A program made the translations under genes and the position numbers. DNA of 6,364 bases from Acidiferrobacteraceae bacterium (GTDB lineage: Bacteria; Pseudomonadota; Gammaproteobacteria; Acidiferrobacterales; Acidiferrobacteraceae): contig DAHWKH010000039.1 of assembly GCA_027343725.1 (NCBI GenBank), positions 1-6,364 on the forward strand, read 5' to 3'. A model generated the notes under the pieces. It was not told the DNA's origin. It ran no database searches and worked only from the letters and a program-made list of their open reading frames with translations. Below, in pieces: positions 1-6,181 of the stretch (its first letter is position 1; each line of letters begins with the position of its first letter).

Positions 1-864
1 CGGGCGTTCCAGGGCCGCGCTGCGACTGGCATAGAGCCGGAAGACCCGGTGGTGCGCCTGGCTCACCGGGGTTGCGCGTCCACTCGAGCCGAAGGCCACG
101 GCGCCGGTCATGAGCGCCGAGAGGGATTCCATACGCAGGGCCACGCCGTGGGCCGTGGCTTTGAGGCGCAACGCGCCCGCCTTCCAAAAACGGGTACTCG
201 GTGTGATCAAGTGCTCATAGGCTTTGCGCACGAAGGCGTAGATGCGAAACGATCGGCCGCCCGGCATCATGCGGTCACCGCGAATCTCGCCGACGCGGAA
301 GTGGTGGTAGTAGACGGGCGCGCCGCGCGTGATGTGGGGAAAATGCGATGCGACGAGCGTCACGGTGCGACCCGCGAAATGCATCGGCCGCAGCGGCGGC
401 TCGAGGCGTCCCTGGAAGCGCCGCAGGGTGGGACCGGGCTTAGGGCGGATGGCGATATAGGGTCCCGATATCAGGGTCTTGATGTGCGAGAGGCGGGTGG
501 CGGAGAGGTGCCGGCCCGCGATCCAAAAACGCGTGCCGTGCCCGAGATGGCCCGCCATTTCGGGATCGAAGCGGATCGCCAACGTCAGATGGTTCAAGGC
601 GCGGGCGAGCTTCACGGTGGTGACGCGCCCGACCGTATCACCCTTGTACTTGACCTTCGTGCGCCCCCCGTGGAGCCCTCCCACGACCGGAAACGTGACG
701 TGAATCGTCGGTCCCTTGTGGGTCAGGGCCATGAAGCCCAACCACACAAGAATACCGATGGCCGCGACCGGGACCGCCCAAATGAGCCCCGGCCAGCGGG
801 TGCTCTCGAAGGCCGCGAAGCGCTGCGGCGCCTGATTCCCCGAACCCTTGTTTTCATCACTCAT
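1..864 (-). CDS. pqiB: PqiB, MCE-domain intermembrane transport protein (C-terminus cut off by window edge)
   Basis: The reverse strand is open for 288 codons from an ATG at 864 to base 1 without a stop. A short cytoplasmic N-terminus is followed by one membrane anchor (about residues 25-46, WAVPVAAIGILVWLGF) and then periplasmic MCE repeats. MCE1 covers about residues 50-145 and includes VKYKGDTVGRV and the LISGPYIAIRP end. MCE2 covers about 166-270, with GAPVYYHHFRVGEI, TRFWKAG and the SLSALMTGAVAFG end. Both repeats match E. coli PqiB in order and spacing; that protein has three MCE domains in about 546 residues, so MCE3 and the coiled-coil tail should lie beyond base 1. The family forms hexameric tubes that bridge the inner and outer membranes for lipid movement. 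The start overlaps the pqiA stop by 8 bp and has no strong ribosome-binding site, which suggests translational coupling. The periplasmic part is unusually basic (about 38 Lys/Arg to 9 Asp/Glu in residues 49-288). YebT/LetB is a less likely alternative, because LetB has seven MCE domains and the close match here is to PqiB. Confidence 0.93.
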   Translation of the reverse strand, partial: MSDENKGSGNQAPQRFAAFESTRWPGLIWAVPVAAIGILVWLGFMALTHKGPTIHVTFPVVGGLHGGRTKVKYKGDTVGRVTTVKLARALNHLTLAIRFDPEMAGHLGHGTRFWIAGRHLSATRLSHIKTLISGPYIAIRPKPGPTLRRFQGRLEPPLRPMHFAGRTVTLVASHFPHITRGAPVYYHHFRVGEIRGDRMMPGGRSFRIYAFVRKAYEHLITPSTRFWKAGALRLKATAHGVALRMESLSALMTGAVAFGSSGRATPVSQAHHRVFRLYASRSAALERP

Positions 865-2149
865 GCCGCGACTGGGCCGCGAACCACAAGGCGCGCGGAT
901 CGAAGCTGTCGGTCGCGAGCATGGTGAGCACGACGACCGCCAAGTAAGCCGGCAGGGCGCGACCGGCGATGACTCTGAGGAATCCCGGGAGATGCATCAA
1001 CGGCAAAAATACGGCGACCGTGAAGACATCGATATGCGACCAACGGCCGATTCCGACGATGGCCCGATAGAGGCGGGTTTTGAGGGGGATGTGGCGCGTG
1101 GAACGCATGTGTATCGAGACCGTGAACCAGGACAACAACAGCAGTTTCGTGAACGGGATGAGGACGCTCGCCGTAAACACGATGGCGGCGAACAGCCAGA
1201 GATGCGCGTGCAGCAGTTTGCGCACGCCGGTCAGGATCGAGTAGGGGTGCAAGGAACTGATACGGTCGCTCGTCTCCATCGGATAGGTGTAGGCGATCGG
1301 ATAGAGCGCGACCGCGGCCAGGGTGAGCGCAATGGTGCGGGCGTACGCGCGCGGCTTCAGGCGCCAGAGCCGAAGTCGGCAGCGCGGGCAGGGCGTCCCC
1401 TCGAGCGCCCCCGGAACCGCCAGGTCACAGGCCGTGCAACCGATCATGTCCGGCTGGGTCCGGGCCGCGGGGGCGGCGATGCGCCGCCACACGGCGCGCC
1501 GCTCGAGCGCCGCGCGCGTCATGAGCGTGAGGATCGCGACGGCGATGAAGCAATAGCCGCCGGGGTCGATGGTGACCGGGAGAAAGGGGGCGACGCGCGC
1601 GTACCCGATCACCGCCCCGAATAAAAACACATCCGGCATGGCCCACTCGTCGAGGTATTGGGACCAACGGAAGACGGGACCCATCCACGGGGCTTGAAAG
1701 CCCGCGCGCAAAGCGCCCAGGACCACAACCAGGAGGCCGAAGCGCAGGAAGGGGATGACGACCACCTCGAACCCCACCACGAGCGCCACCACAGGCCATC
1801 CTTGATGCCAGAAGCCGAAGACACCCGAGATGATGCGGGTGCGGGTGGTGGCGCCGGCCACCGAGACGCGCATGAGGGGCAGGATGTTGGCGGGGAAGAG
1901 GAGCGCAAAGACCGCGAGCGCGCACGCGGCGGCGGCGTCGAGGCTGCGCCCGGCGGTGCGCTCCAAGATGCCCCGGCAGCGAAAGCAGCGCGCGATCACG
2001 TGCCCGCCCGGTGAGCGCAGGGCTTGGACGGCGCCGCAATCGGGGCAGGCGATCACCCCGGTCGGCGGGTTGACGGACGCCGCCTCGACGCCGGTGAAAA
2101 TCTCCGTCCAGCGTCGTGGGTGGGGATGTCGGCGCGGGAAGAGGCGCAT
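857..2149 (-). CDS. pqiA: PqiA, integral membrane partner of PqiB
   Basis: The protein is 430 residues from the chosen ATG, against about 417 in E. coli. It is an internal duplication of the PqiA domain. Each half begins with a rubredoxin-like pair of CxxC motifs (C35/C38 and C55/C58; C238/C241 and C254/C257), probably metal-binding and cytoplasmic, followed by about four membrane helices. Family landmarks repeat in both halves: FPANILPLM (85-93) and YPIAYTYPM (283-291), then DEWAMPDVFLFG (167-178) and RWSHIDVFTVAVF (369-381). PqiA is thought to work with PqiB in phospholipid or lipophile transfer across the envelope; in E. coli the operon responds to paraquat through SoxRS. I prefer the ATG at 2149, which has AAGGG seven bases upstream. 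The frame also extends to a TTG at 2215, which would add 22 residues with no family character and only a weak ribosome-binding site. It lies first in the leftward operon and its TGA overlaps the pqiB start. Confidence 0.93.
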   Translation of the reverse strand: MRLFPRRHPHPRRWTEIFTGVEAASVNPPTGVIACPDCGAVQALRSPGGHVIARCFRCRGILERTAGRSLDAAAACALAVFALLFPANILPLMRVSVAGATTRTRIISGVFGFWHQGWPVVALVVGFEVVVIPFLRFGLLVVVLGALRAGFQAPWMGPVFRWSQYLDEWAMPDVFLFGAVIGYARVAPFLPVTIDPGGYCFIAVAILTLMTRAALERRAVWRRIAAPAARTQPDMIGCTACDLAVPGALEGTPCPRCRLRLWRLKPRAYARTIALTLAAVALYPIAYTYPMETSDRISSLHPYSILTGVRKLLHAHLWLFAAIVFTASVLIPFTKLLLLSWFTVSIHMRSTRHIPLKTRLYRAIVGIGRWSHIDVFTVAVFLPLMHLPGFLRVIAGRALPAYLAVVVLTMLATDSFDPRALWFAAQSRHE

Positions 2150-2156
2150 GGAATGG

Positions 2157-2161
2157 CCCTT
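2157..2161 (-). promoter_or_regulatory. Ribosome-binding site for pqiA
   Basis: On the minus strand AAGGG lies seven bases before the ATG at 2149. It is a moderate Shine-Dalgarno match, and it favours this ATG over the upstream in-frame TTG at 2215, whose leader holds only a GGGAT-like stretch. Confidence 0.5.
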
Positions 2162-2273
2162 GTCGTGTCGCGTGTGAACGCACGCCAGTGTCCGATCGCG
2201 CGCCCCTTGGGTCAATCCGGCATCGATCCCGCAGAAGACGGGCCCGGACGAAAGCAGGAGGGCGCCCGGGAAC

Positions 2274-2291
2274 CGCGCGCGATGGCGCGCG
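2274..2291. repeat. GC-rich inverted repeat (7-bp arms, 4-base loop)
   Basis: CGCGCGC and GCGCGCG flank a GATG loop. In RNA this would be a very stable short hairpin. There is no T-run on either side, so it is not an intrinsic terminator. Such repeats also arise by chance in DNA this rich in CG dinucleotides, so the functional value is doubtful. Confidence 0.4.
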
Positions 2292-2307
2292 TCTACCCGG
2301 GGCGAAT

Positions 2308-2323
2308 GCGCGTGATCACGCGC
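2308..2323. repeat. Perfect 16-bp palindrome, candidate operator
   Basis: GCGCGTGATCACGCGC reads identically on both strands, with its centre between bases 2315 and 2316. It lies about 80 bp before the cyoA start and about 160 bp before the pqiA start. Its length, perfect symmetry and position suggest a dimeric regulator site; GTGATCAC cores occur in operators of several families, and I cannot assign one. An RNA hairpin is an alternative, but the absence of a loop makes that less natural. Confidence 0.5.
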
Positions 2324-2362
2324 GCGGGCCTATCGCGGGGCCTGTCATAACCCAAGAGTGAT

Positions 2363-2373
2363 CGTTCGGAACG
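2363..2373. repeat. Small inverted repeat CGTTC-G-GAACG
   Basis: Two 5-bp arms flank a single central base. The repeat sits between the -10-like element and the cyoA ribosome-binding site, so it would fall in the cyoA leader or near the transcription start. It could be a second weak operator, but arms this short often occur by chance. Confidence 0.25.
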
Positions 2374-2386
2374 CACGCCCCCATTC

Positions 2387-2394
2387 GGGAAGGA
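2387..2394 (+). promoter_or_regulatory. Ribosome-binding site for cyoA
   Basis: GGGAAGGA precedes the ATG at 2404 with a nine-base gap. It supports that ATG as the start, and the lipoprotein signal peptide begins directly from it. Confidence 0.75.
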
Positions 2395-2403
2395 TAGTCG
2401 GCC

Positions 2404-3417
2404 ATGGATCGACGAGGCTTCAGCAATCGGCTCGGTTTGCGTTGGGCGCGCCTCATCCCGTTGCTTGCCTTGAGCGGCTGCTCGACGCGCGCCTTCTGGC
2501 TCTTCCATCCCCGGGGCGCCGTCGCTGCGGCCGAGTTCCATGTGATGCTGCTGGATGTCGGCATCATGCTGGCGATCGTGTTGACGGCGGGCCTCATGGC
2601 GCTCGTGTTTTTGTATCGCTACCGCAAGCCGCGCAGGCAGGCCTACGATCCGACGTTCGTGAAGTCGAACCGCATCGAGGTGCTCGTGTGGGGCGTTCCG
2701 CTCCTGACCGTGGGTGTTTTGGCGTATTTCTCGTATCAGGCCGTGTTCGCCACCAACCCCTATCATCCCAAGGCGATCACGCGCTACGAGAAGACCGAGG
2801 CCCGCAAGGGGATGGCCGTGGGGCCGGCTGGGGCGCTCAGGCCCGCCATCACCGTGCCCGGAAAGAAACCCGTGCACGTCGATGTCATTACCACCGACTG
2901 GCAATGGCTCTTCATTTATCCCCATCGGCATATCGCAAGCCTCAACAAGCTCGTGGTTCCGGTGGGCACCCCCGTGGACTTCCGTTTGACCTCGGCCACC
3001 GTGGTCAACGACTTCTTCATCCCGAAGCTCGTGGGCGAGATTGACGTGATGCCGGGGATGCGGACCAAGCAGGCCATGATCGTCAGCAAGCCGGGTGTGT
3101 ACAGCGGCTACTCGGCCGATTACAGCGGTGGCGGGTTTTCGTGGATGGAGTTCGTGACCAAGGTCGTGACCGCGGGACAGTATCGCCGCTGGACGCATCG
3201 TATGGCGCACGCGAGGCGCTCCCTCACCGACACCACCTTCAACAGGATTGCGGCGCCGACCATCAATCTCGCGCATACGCCGAAGGCGTTCGCGCATGTC
3301 CAACCGGGCCTCTTTCGGCACGTGGTGCAGAGGGTCATGCAGGGCAAGGTGTACGCGACGCCCACGGCCATGACCGAGAACATGAAAAAGCCGCGGGGCG
3401 TGCGCGTGATCCATTGA
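2404..3417 (+). CDS. cyoA: Cytochrome bo3 ubiquinol oxidase subunit II (CyoA)
   Basis: A 337-residue lipoprotein and membrane subunit of the quinol oxidase. Residues 1-26 form a lipoprotein signal ending in the lipobox LSGC, with C26 as the expected lipid-modified first mature residue. Two membrane helices follow (about 47-70 and 91-113), then a periplasmic cupredoxin domain (about 155-255) with the landmarks DWQWLFIYP (165-173) and NDFFIPKL (202-209). The positions that hold CuA ligands in cytochrome c oxidase are replaced (YSADYSGGGFSWMEF, 236-250), which is diagnostic of quinol rather than cytochrome c oxidases. A C-terminal arm (about 279-315, FNRIAAP... then PGLFRHVV) matches the COX_ARM region of CyoA. 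Compared with E. coli there is a longer basic linker after the second helix (about 122-155) and no His/Met-rich tail. The periplasmic part has about 30 Lys/Arg to 12 Asp/Glu. It is first gene of the cyo operon, 28 bp before cyoB. Confidence 0.97.
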   Translation: MDRRGFSNRLGLRWARLIPLLALSGCSTRAFWLFHPRGAVAAAEFHVMLLDVGIMLAIVLTAGLMALVFLYRYRKPRRQAYDPTFVKSNRIEVLVWGVPLLTVGVLAYFSYQAVFATNPYHPKAITRYEKTEARKGMAVGPAGALRPAITVPGKKPVHVDVITTDWQWLFIYPHRHIASLNKLVVPVGTPVDFRLTSATVVNDFFIPKLVGEIDVMPGMRTKQAMIVSKPGVYSGYSADYSGGGFSWMEFVTKVVTAGQYRRWTHRMAHARRSLTDTTFNRIAAPTINLAHTPKAFAHVQPGLFRHVVQRVMQGKVYATPTAMTENMKKPRGVRVIH

Positions 3418-3432
3418 GCGCGGGATCATTCC

Positions 3433-3438
3433 AGGAGG
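3433..3438 (+). promoter_or_regulatory. Ribosome-binding site for cyoB (sets a GTG start)
   Basis: A full AGGAGG lies seven bases before the GTG at 3446. The only nearby ATG (3469) is in another frame, so the site decides the GTG start. The 11 bases AGGAGGCAGAC recur exactly before cyoC. Confidence 0.85.
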
Positions 3439-3445
3439 CAGACGC

Positions 3446-5533
3446 GTGTTCGTTCACTTGCAAGGACCATGGAATCCGCTCACCGGGCGGCTGGCGTGGA
3501 GCGACATCCCGTACCGGAACGCGATCGTCGACGGGGCGTTCGCGTTCGTCGTGATCGGCGCGCTCGTGATCCTCACCTGGATCACGCGCAAGCGCTTGTG
3601 GGGATACCTGTGGCGCGAATGGATCACGACCGTGGATCACAAAAAGATCGGCGTCATGTACACGTTGCTCGGCCTTGTCATGTTGTTCCGCGGCTTCGTG
3701 GACGCGGTCATGATGCGGACCCAGCAGGTCCTCGCGGTGGGCCCGCATTCCCCGGGTTTCCTGGGCGCGCTCCACGGCTACCTCACGCCGTATCATTTCG
3801 GTCAGATCTACAGCGCGCATGGGACTCTCATGATCCTGTTCGCAATCACCCCGATCCTCCAGGGACTCATGAACGCCATCGTGCCGCTGCAGGTGGGTGC
3901 GCGCGACATGGCGTTTCCTTATCTCAACGCGCTCGGCTTCTGGCTCACGGCCGCGGGCGCCTCGCTCCTGATGCTCGCCTTGTTCGTCGGCGACTTTTCA
4001 CACGCGGGCTGGATCGGGCTCATCCCCCTGACCGAGCTCCCCTACAGCCCCGGGGTCGGCGTCGATTACTGGATGTGGGCGGTTCAGATCGGCGGTGTCG
4101 GAACGACGCTTGCCTCGATCAACATCATCGCCACCATCGTGAAGATGCGTGCGCCGGGCATGACCTGGGGGCGGCTGCCGATTTTCTCCTGGACCGCCCT
4201 CAGCACGAGCGTGGTCGGCATCAGCGCCTTTCCAGTGCTGGCCGCGGCCCTGGCCCTGCTCGGACTTGACCGTTACTTCGGGACGCATTTCTTCACCGCC
4301 GGCATGGGCGGAAATCTCATGTTGTACACGAACTTCTTCTGGATCTGGGGACACCCGGAGGTGTATTTCGTCGTCCTGCCGGCGTTCGGCATCATTTCGG
4401 AGGTCGTTCCGACCTTCTCGGAAAAGCCGCTTTTCGGTTATGCCACCATGGCGGCGGCGAGTGTTGCCATCGCGGGGTTTTCCTGGATGGTGTGGCTGCA
4501 CCACTTCTTCACCATGGGGGCGGGTCCCGGGGTCAACGCGTTTTTCGGCATCGCCAGCATGCTGGTCGGGATCCCGACCGGCGTGAAGGTCTTCAACTGG
4601 ACCTTCACCCTCTACAAAGGCCGTATCCGCTTCGAGTCGCCCATGATGTGGGCGGTCAGCGCCTTCGCGCTCTTGTTGGTCGGCGGGCTGACCGGCATGA
4701 TGCTCGCCTTCCCGGCCATCGACTTCACGGTGCACAACAGCGTGTTCCTGGTCGCGCACTTCCATTCCATGCTGCTCCTGATCGGTTTTGCGGCACTGGG
4801 CGGCATCAGCTACTGGTTCCCGAAGATTTTTGGGTTCCGCCTGAACGAGACGCTCGGGCGGCGCGCGTTCGCGTTTTTCGCCGGCGGGACGTTCATGGTG
4901 TTCGTGCCGATGTATATGCTCGGGTTCATGGGCATGACGCGGCGCCTGGATTACATCGCACACCCGCAGTGGCTCCCGCTGCTCATCGCCGAGGAGGTGG
5001 GCATCGGGCTTTACGTGGTCTCCGTCTACTACGTGGCGAAACAGTTCTATGTCAGCATCCGCGACCGCGCGCGCAGCCGCTTCGCCGGGGACGTGTGGGG
5101 CACCTCGCGAAGCCTCGAATGGCTGACCTACTCCCCGGTGCCCTTCTACAACTACGCGGTCCTGCCGCACGTCAATTCGCGTGACGAGTGGGCATGGCGC
5201 CGGTCGCACGGGGTCGCGAGCCGACGCCCCGATCATTACGAGGACATCCATTTGCCGCGCAACAGCGCCGTGCCCGTGATCCTGGGGGCACTCGCCACCA
5301 TCCTGGGGTTCGGTCTCACATGGCGCATCTGGTGGATGACGGACGCAGCCTTCGCGGGCATCGTCATGGCCGTGATCGTACGCGCCTTCGTGCGCAACAC
5401 GTCTTGGACCCTGACCGCCGAGGAGGTCGAGCGGCTGGAGCAAGGGTTCGAGGATGTGCCGCCCACACAAACGCCGGCCGACCACGCGCTCGGGGGCGCC
5501 GTGGTGCTCGAGACGGCCGACAACCCGCCCTGA
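3446..5533 (+). CDS. cyoB: Cytochrome bo3 ubiquinol oxidase subunit I (CyoB)
   Basis: This is the catalytic heme-copper oxidase subunit: it oxidises ubiquinol, reduces O2 to water and pumps protons across the inner membrane. It is 695 residues, against 663 in E. coli, with about 15 membrane helices. All ligands are visible: H125 and H440 for the low-spin heme, H438 for the high-spin heme, and H303, H352 and H353 for CuB, with Y307 of WGHPEVY forming the His-Tyr crosslink. The D-channel has D154 (in GARDMAF), N143, N161 and E305; the K-channel has K381 (in GVKVFNW). The quinol-site residues R82, D86, H117 and Q120 correspond to E. coli R71, D75, H98 and Q101. This set makes it an A-type oxidase. 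Differences from E. coli are an insertion of about 8 residues between helices I and II (about 95-115), Y and G at the positions of E. coli H97 and D100, and about 13 extra C-terminal residues. Translation starts at GTG behind AGGAGG. Its stop is 21 bp before cyoC. Confidence 0.98.
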   Translation: MFVHLQGPWNPLTGRLAWSDIPYRNAIVDGAFAFVVIGALVILTWITRKRLWGYLWREWITTVDHKKIGVMYTLLGLVMLFRGFVDAVMMRTQQVLAVGPHSPGFLGALHGYLTPYHFGQIYSAHGTLMILFAITPILQGLMNAIVPLQVGARDMAFPYLNALGFWLTAAGASLLMLALFVGDFSHAGWIGLIPLTELPYSPGVGVDYWMWAVQIGGVGTTLASINIIATIVKMRAPGMTWGRLPIFSWTALSTSVVGISAFPVLAAALALLGLDRYFGTHFFTAGMGGNLMLYTNFFWIWGHPEVYFVVLPAFGIISEVVPTFSEKPLFGYATMAAASVAIAGFSWMVWLHHFFTMGAGPGVNAFFGIASMLVGIPTGVKVFNWTFTLYKGRIRFESPMMWAVSAFALLLVGGLTGMMLAFPAIDFTVHNSVFLVAHFHSMLLLIGFAALGGISYWFPKIFGFRLNETLGRRAFAFFAGGTFMVFVPMYMLGFMGMTRRLDYIAHPQWLPLLIAEEVGIGLYVVSVYYVAKQFYVSIRDRARSRFAGDVWGTSRSLEWLTYSPVPFYNYAVLPHVNSRDEWAWRRSHGVASRRPDHYEDIHLPRNSAVPVILGALATILGFGLTWRIWWMTDAAFAGIVMAVIVRAFVRNTSWTLTAEEVERLEQGFEDVPPTQTPADHALGGAVVLETADNPP

Positions 5534-5543
5534 GACGGCCGCG

Positions 5544-5549
5544 AGGAGG
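5544..5549 (+). promoter_or_regulatory. Ribosome-binding site for cyoC
   Basis: A consensus AGGAGG sits five bases before the ATG at 5555, inside the 21-bp gap after the cyoB stop. It fixes the cyoC start. Confidence 0.85.
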
Positions 5550-5554
5550 CAGAC

Positions 5555-6181
5555 ATGGATCTTTCGCAAAAGGGTGACGGCGGGGCCTTGCTCTGGGATC
5601 AGAGTCACCTGCAGCACGACGCGATCTCGACCAAGACGTACGGGTTCTGGCTCTACATGCTCGGCGACATCATGATCTTCGCGAGCCTGTTCGCGGCCTA
5701 TATCGTCTTGAGTTATCCGGTCAATACGGCCGGCGGACCGACGCCCGGCGATGTCATGCATCCGGTGATGGCGTTCTGGAACACCCTGCTCATTTGCACG
5801 AGCGCGCTGTCCTACGGTTACGCGATGGTCGCCCTGAAGACGGGACACCGAAGGGGCGTGCTTGCAGGCCTCGCCGGCGCCGGTCTCTTGGGCCTTGGCT
5901 TCCTGGCGGTGGAAGGGCTCGATCTGGCATCCCTCATCCAGCATGGCGCGACCGCCGAGCGCAGCGGGTTTTTATCGGCGTTCTTCACCCTGGTCATGGC
6001 CCACGGTGTCCACATGGTGTTCGGCCTGATCTGGATCGCGGTGATGGCCGTCCAGGTGGAGCGCGACGGCTTCACCGAGACGGTGGTGTACCGCCTCCTG
6101 AACCTCAAGATCTTTTGGTTTTTCCAGGCCTTCATCTGGATCTCGATCTTCTCTTTCGTGTATCTGACAGGAGTGATGTGA
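5555..6181 (+). CDS. cyoC: Cytochrome bo3 ubiquinol oxidase subunit III (CyoC)
   Basis: A 208-residue membrane protein, close to the 204 of E. coli CyoC, with five predicted helices (about 30-53, 70-92, 100-121, 139-166 and 184-206). Family landmarks are YGFWLYMLGD (29-38), the conserved membrane glutamate E120 in FLAVEG, and RSGFLSAFFTLVMAHGVH (136-153). Subunit III has no redox centre; in the wider family it stabilises subunit I and supports proton uptake and lasting activity. One oddity is in the last helix, where the usual WHFxDxxW pattern reads WFFQAFIW (188-195), losing the His and Asp. The frame is intact and the flanking residues conserved, so this looks like a substitution rather than damage. 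The stop TGA shares one base with the cyoD ATG. Confidence 0.96.
   Translation: MDLSQKGDGGALLWDQSHLQHDAISTKTYGFWLYMLGDIMIFASLFAAYIVLSYPVNTAGGPTPGDVMHPVMAFWNTLLICTSALSYGYAMVALKTGHRRGVLAGLAGAGLLGLGFLAVEGLDLASLIQHGATAERSGFLSAFFTLVMAHGVHMVFGLIWIAVMAVQVERDGFTETVVYRLLNLKIFWFFQAFIWISIFSFVYLTGVM
6169..6173 (+). promoter_or_regulatory. Ribosome-binding site for cyoD, inside the cyoC end
   Basis: AGGAG lies seven bases before the ATG at 6181 and within the last codons of cyoC. With the TGATG junction it implies coupled translation of cyoC and cyoD. Confidence 0.75.

Larger units (their letters stand above)
2150..2403. promoter_or_regulatory. Divergent control region between pqiA and cyoA
   Basis: This 254-bp non-coding stretch must carry the promoters for both the leftward pqi and rightward cyo operons. 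No clear sigma-70 pair can be read on either strand. The best -10-like element for cyoA is CATAAC at 2346-2351 (four of six to consensus), and the -35 position in front of it is GC-rich and unlike TTGACA. The region contains a perfect palindrome, a GC-rich hairpin and a small inverted repeat, annotated separately. The palindrome centre lies about 30 bp upstream of the -10-like element, so a regulator bound there could affect cyo. That relationship is inference. Confidence 0.6.

Noticed and set aside
49..927. A 292-codon open frame on the plus strand opposite pqiB
   Set aside because: The minus-strand frame here carries two recognisable MCE domains; the plus-strand product is Arg/Gly/His-rich and matches nothing.
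2274..2323. Intergenic GC-rich stems considered as an intrinsic terminator
   Set aside because: Neither stem is followed by a T-run on either strand, and both flanking operons start here rather than end, so no terminator is expected.
2282..2350. A 22-codon plus-strand frame (starting MARVYPGRM) upstream of cyoA, a possible leader peptide
   Set aside because: The only Shine-Dalgarno-like sequence (AGGAGG at 2256-2261) is 20 bases before the ATG, too far, and the frame runs through the palindrome. No attenuator structure follows it.
3029..3153. CyoA considered as a CuA-containing cytochrome c oxidase subunit II
   Set aside because: The Cys, His and Met ligands of CuA are absent from the cupredoxin domain, and the partner CyoB keeps the quinol-site residues, so this is a quinol oxidase.
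2293..3429. A 378-codon open frame on the minus strand opposite cyoA
   Set aside because: It is antisense to cyoA, has a low-complexity charged composition and no recognisable motif, and it crosses the control region.
3998..5944. A 648-codon open frame on the minus strand opposite cyoB and cyoC
   Set aside because: It lies antisense to clearly conserved oxidase genes, and its translation is rich in Arg, His, Asp and Glu with no domain, as typical for shadow frames in GC-rich DNA.
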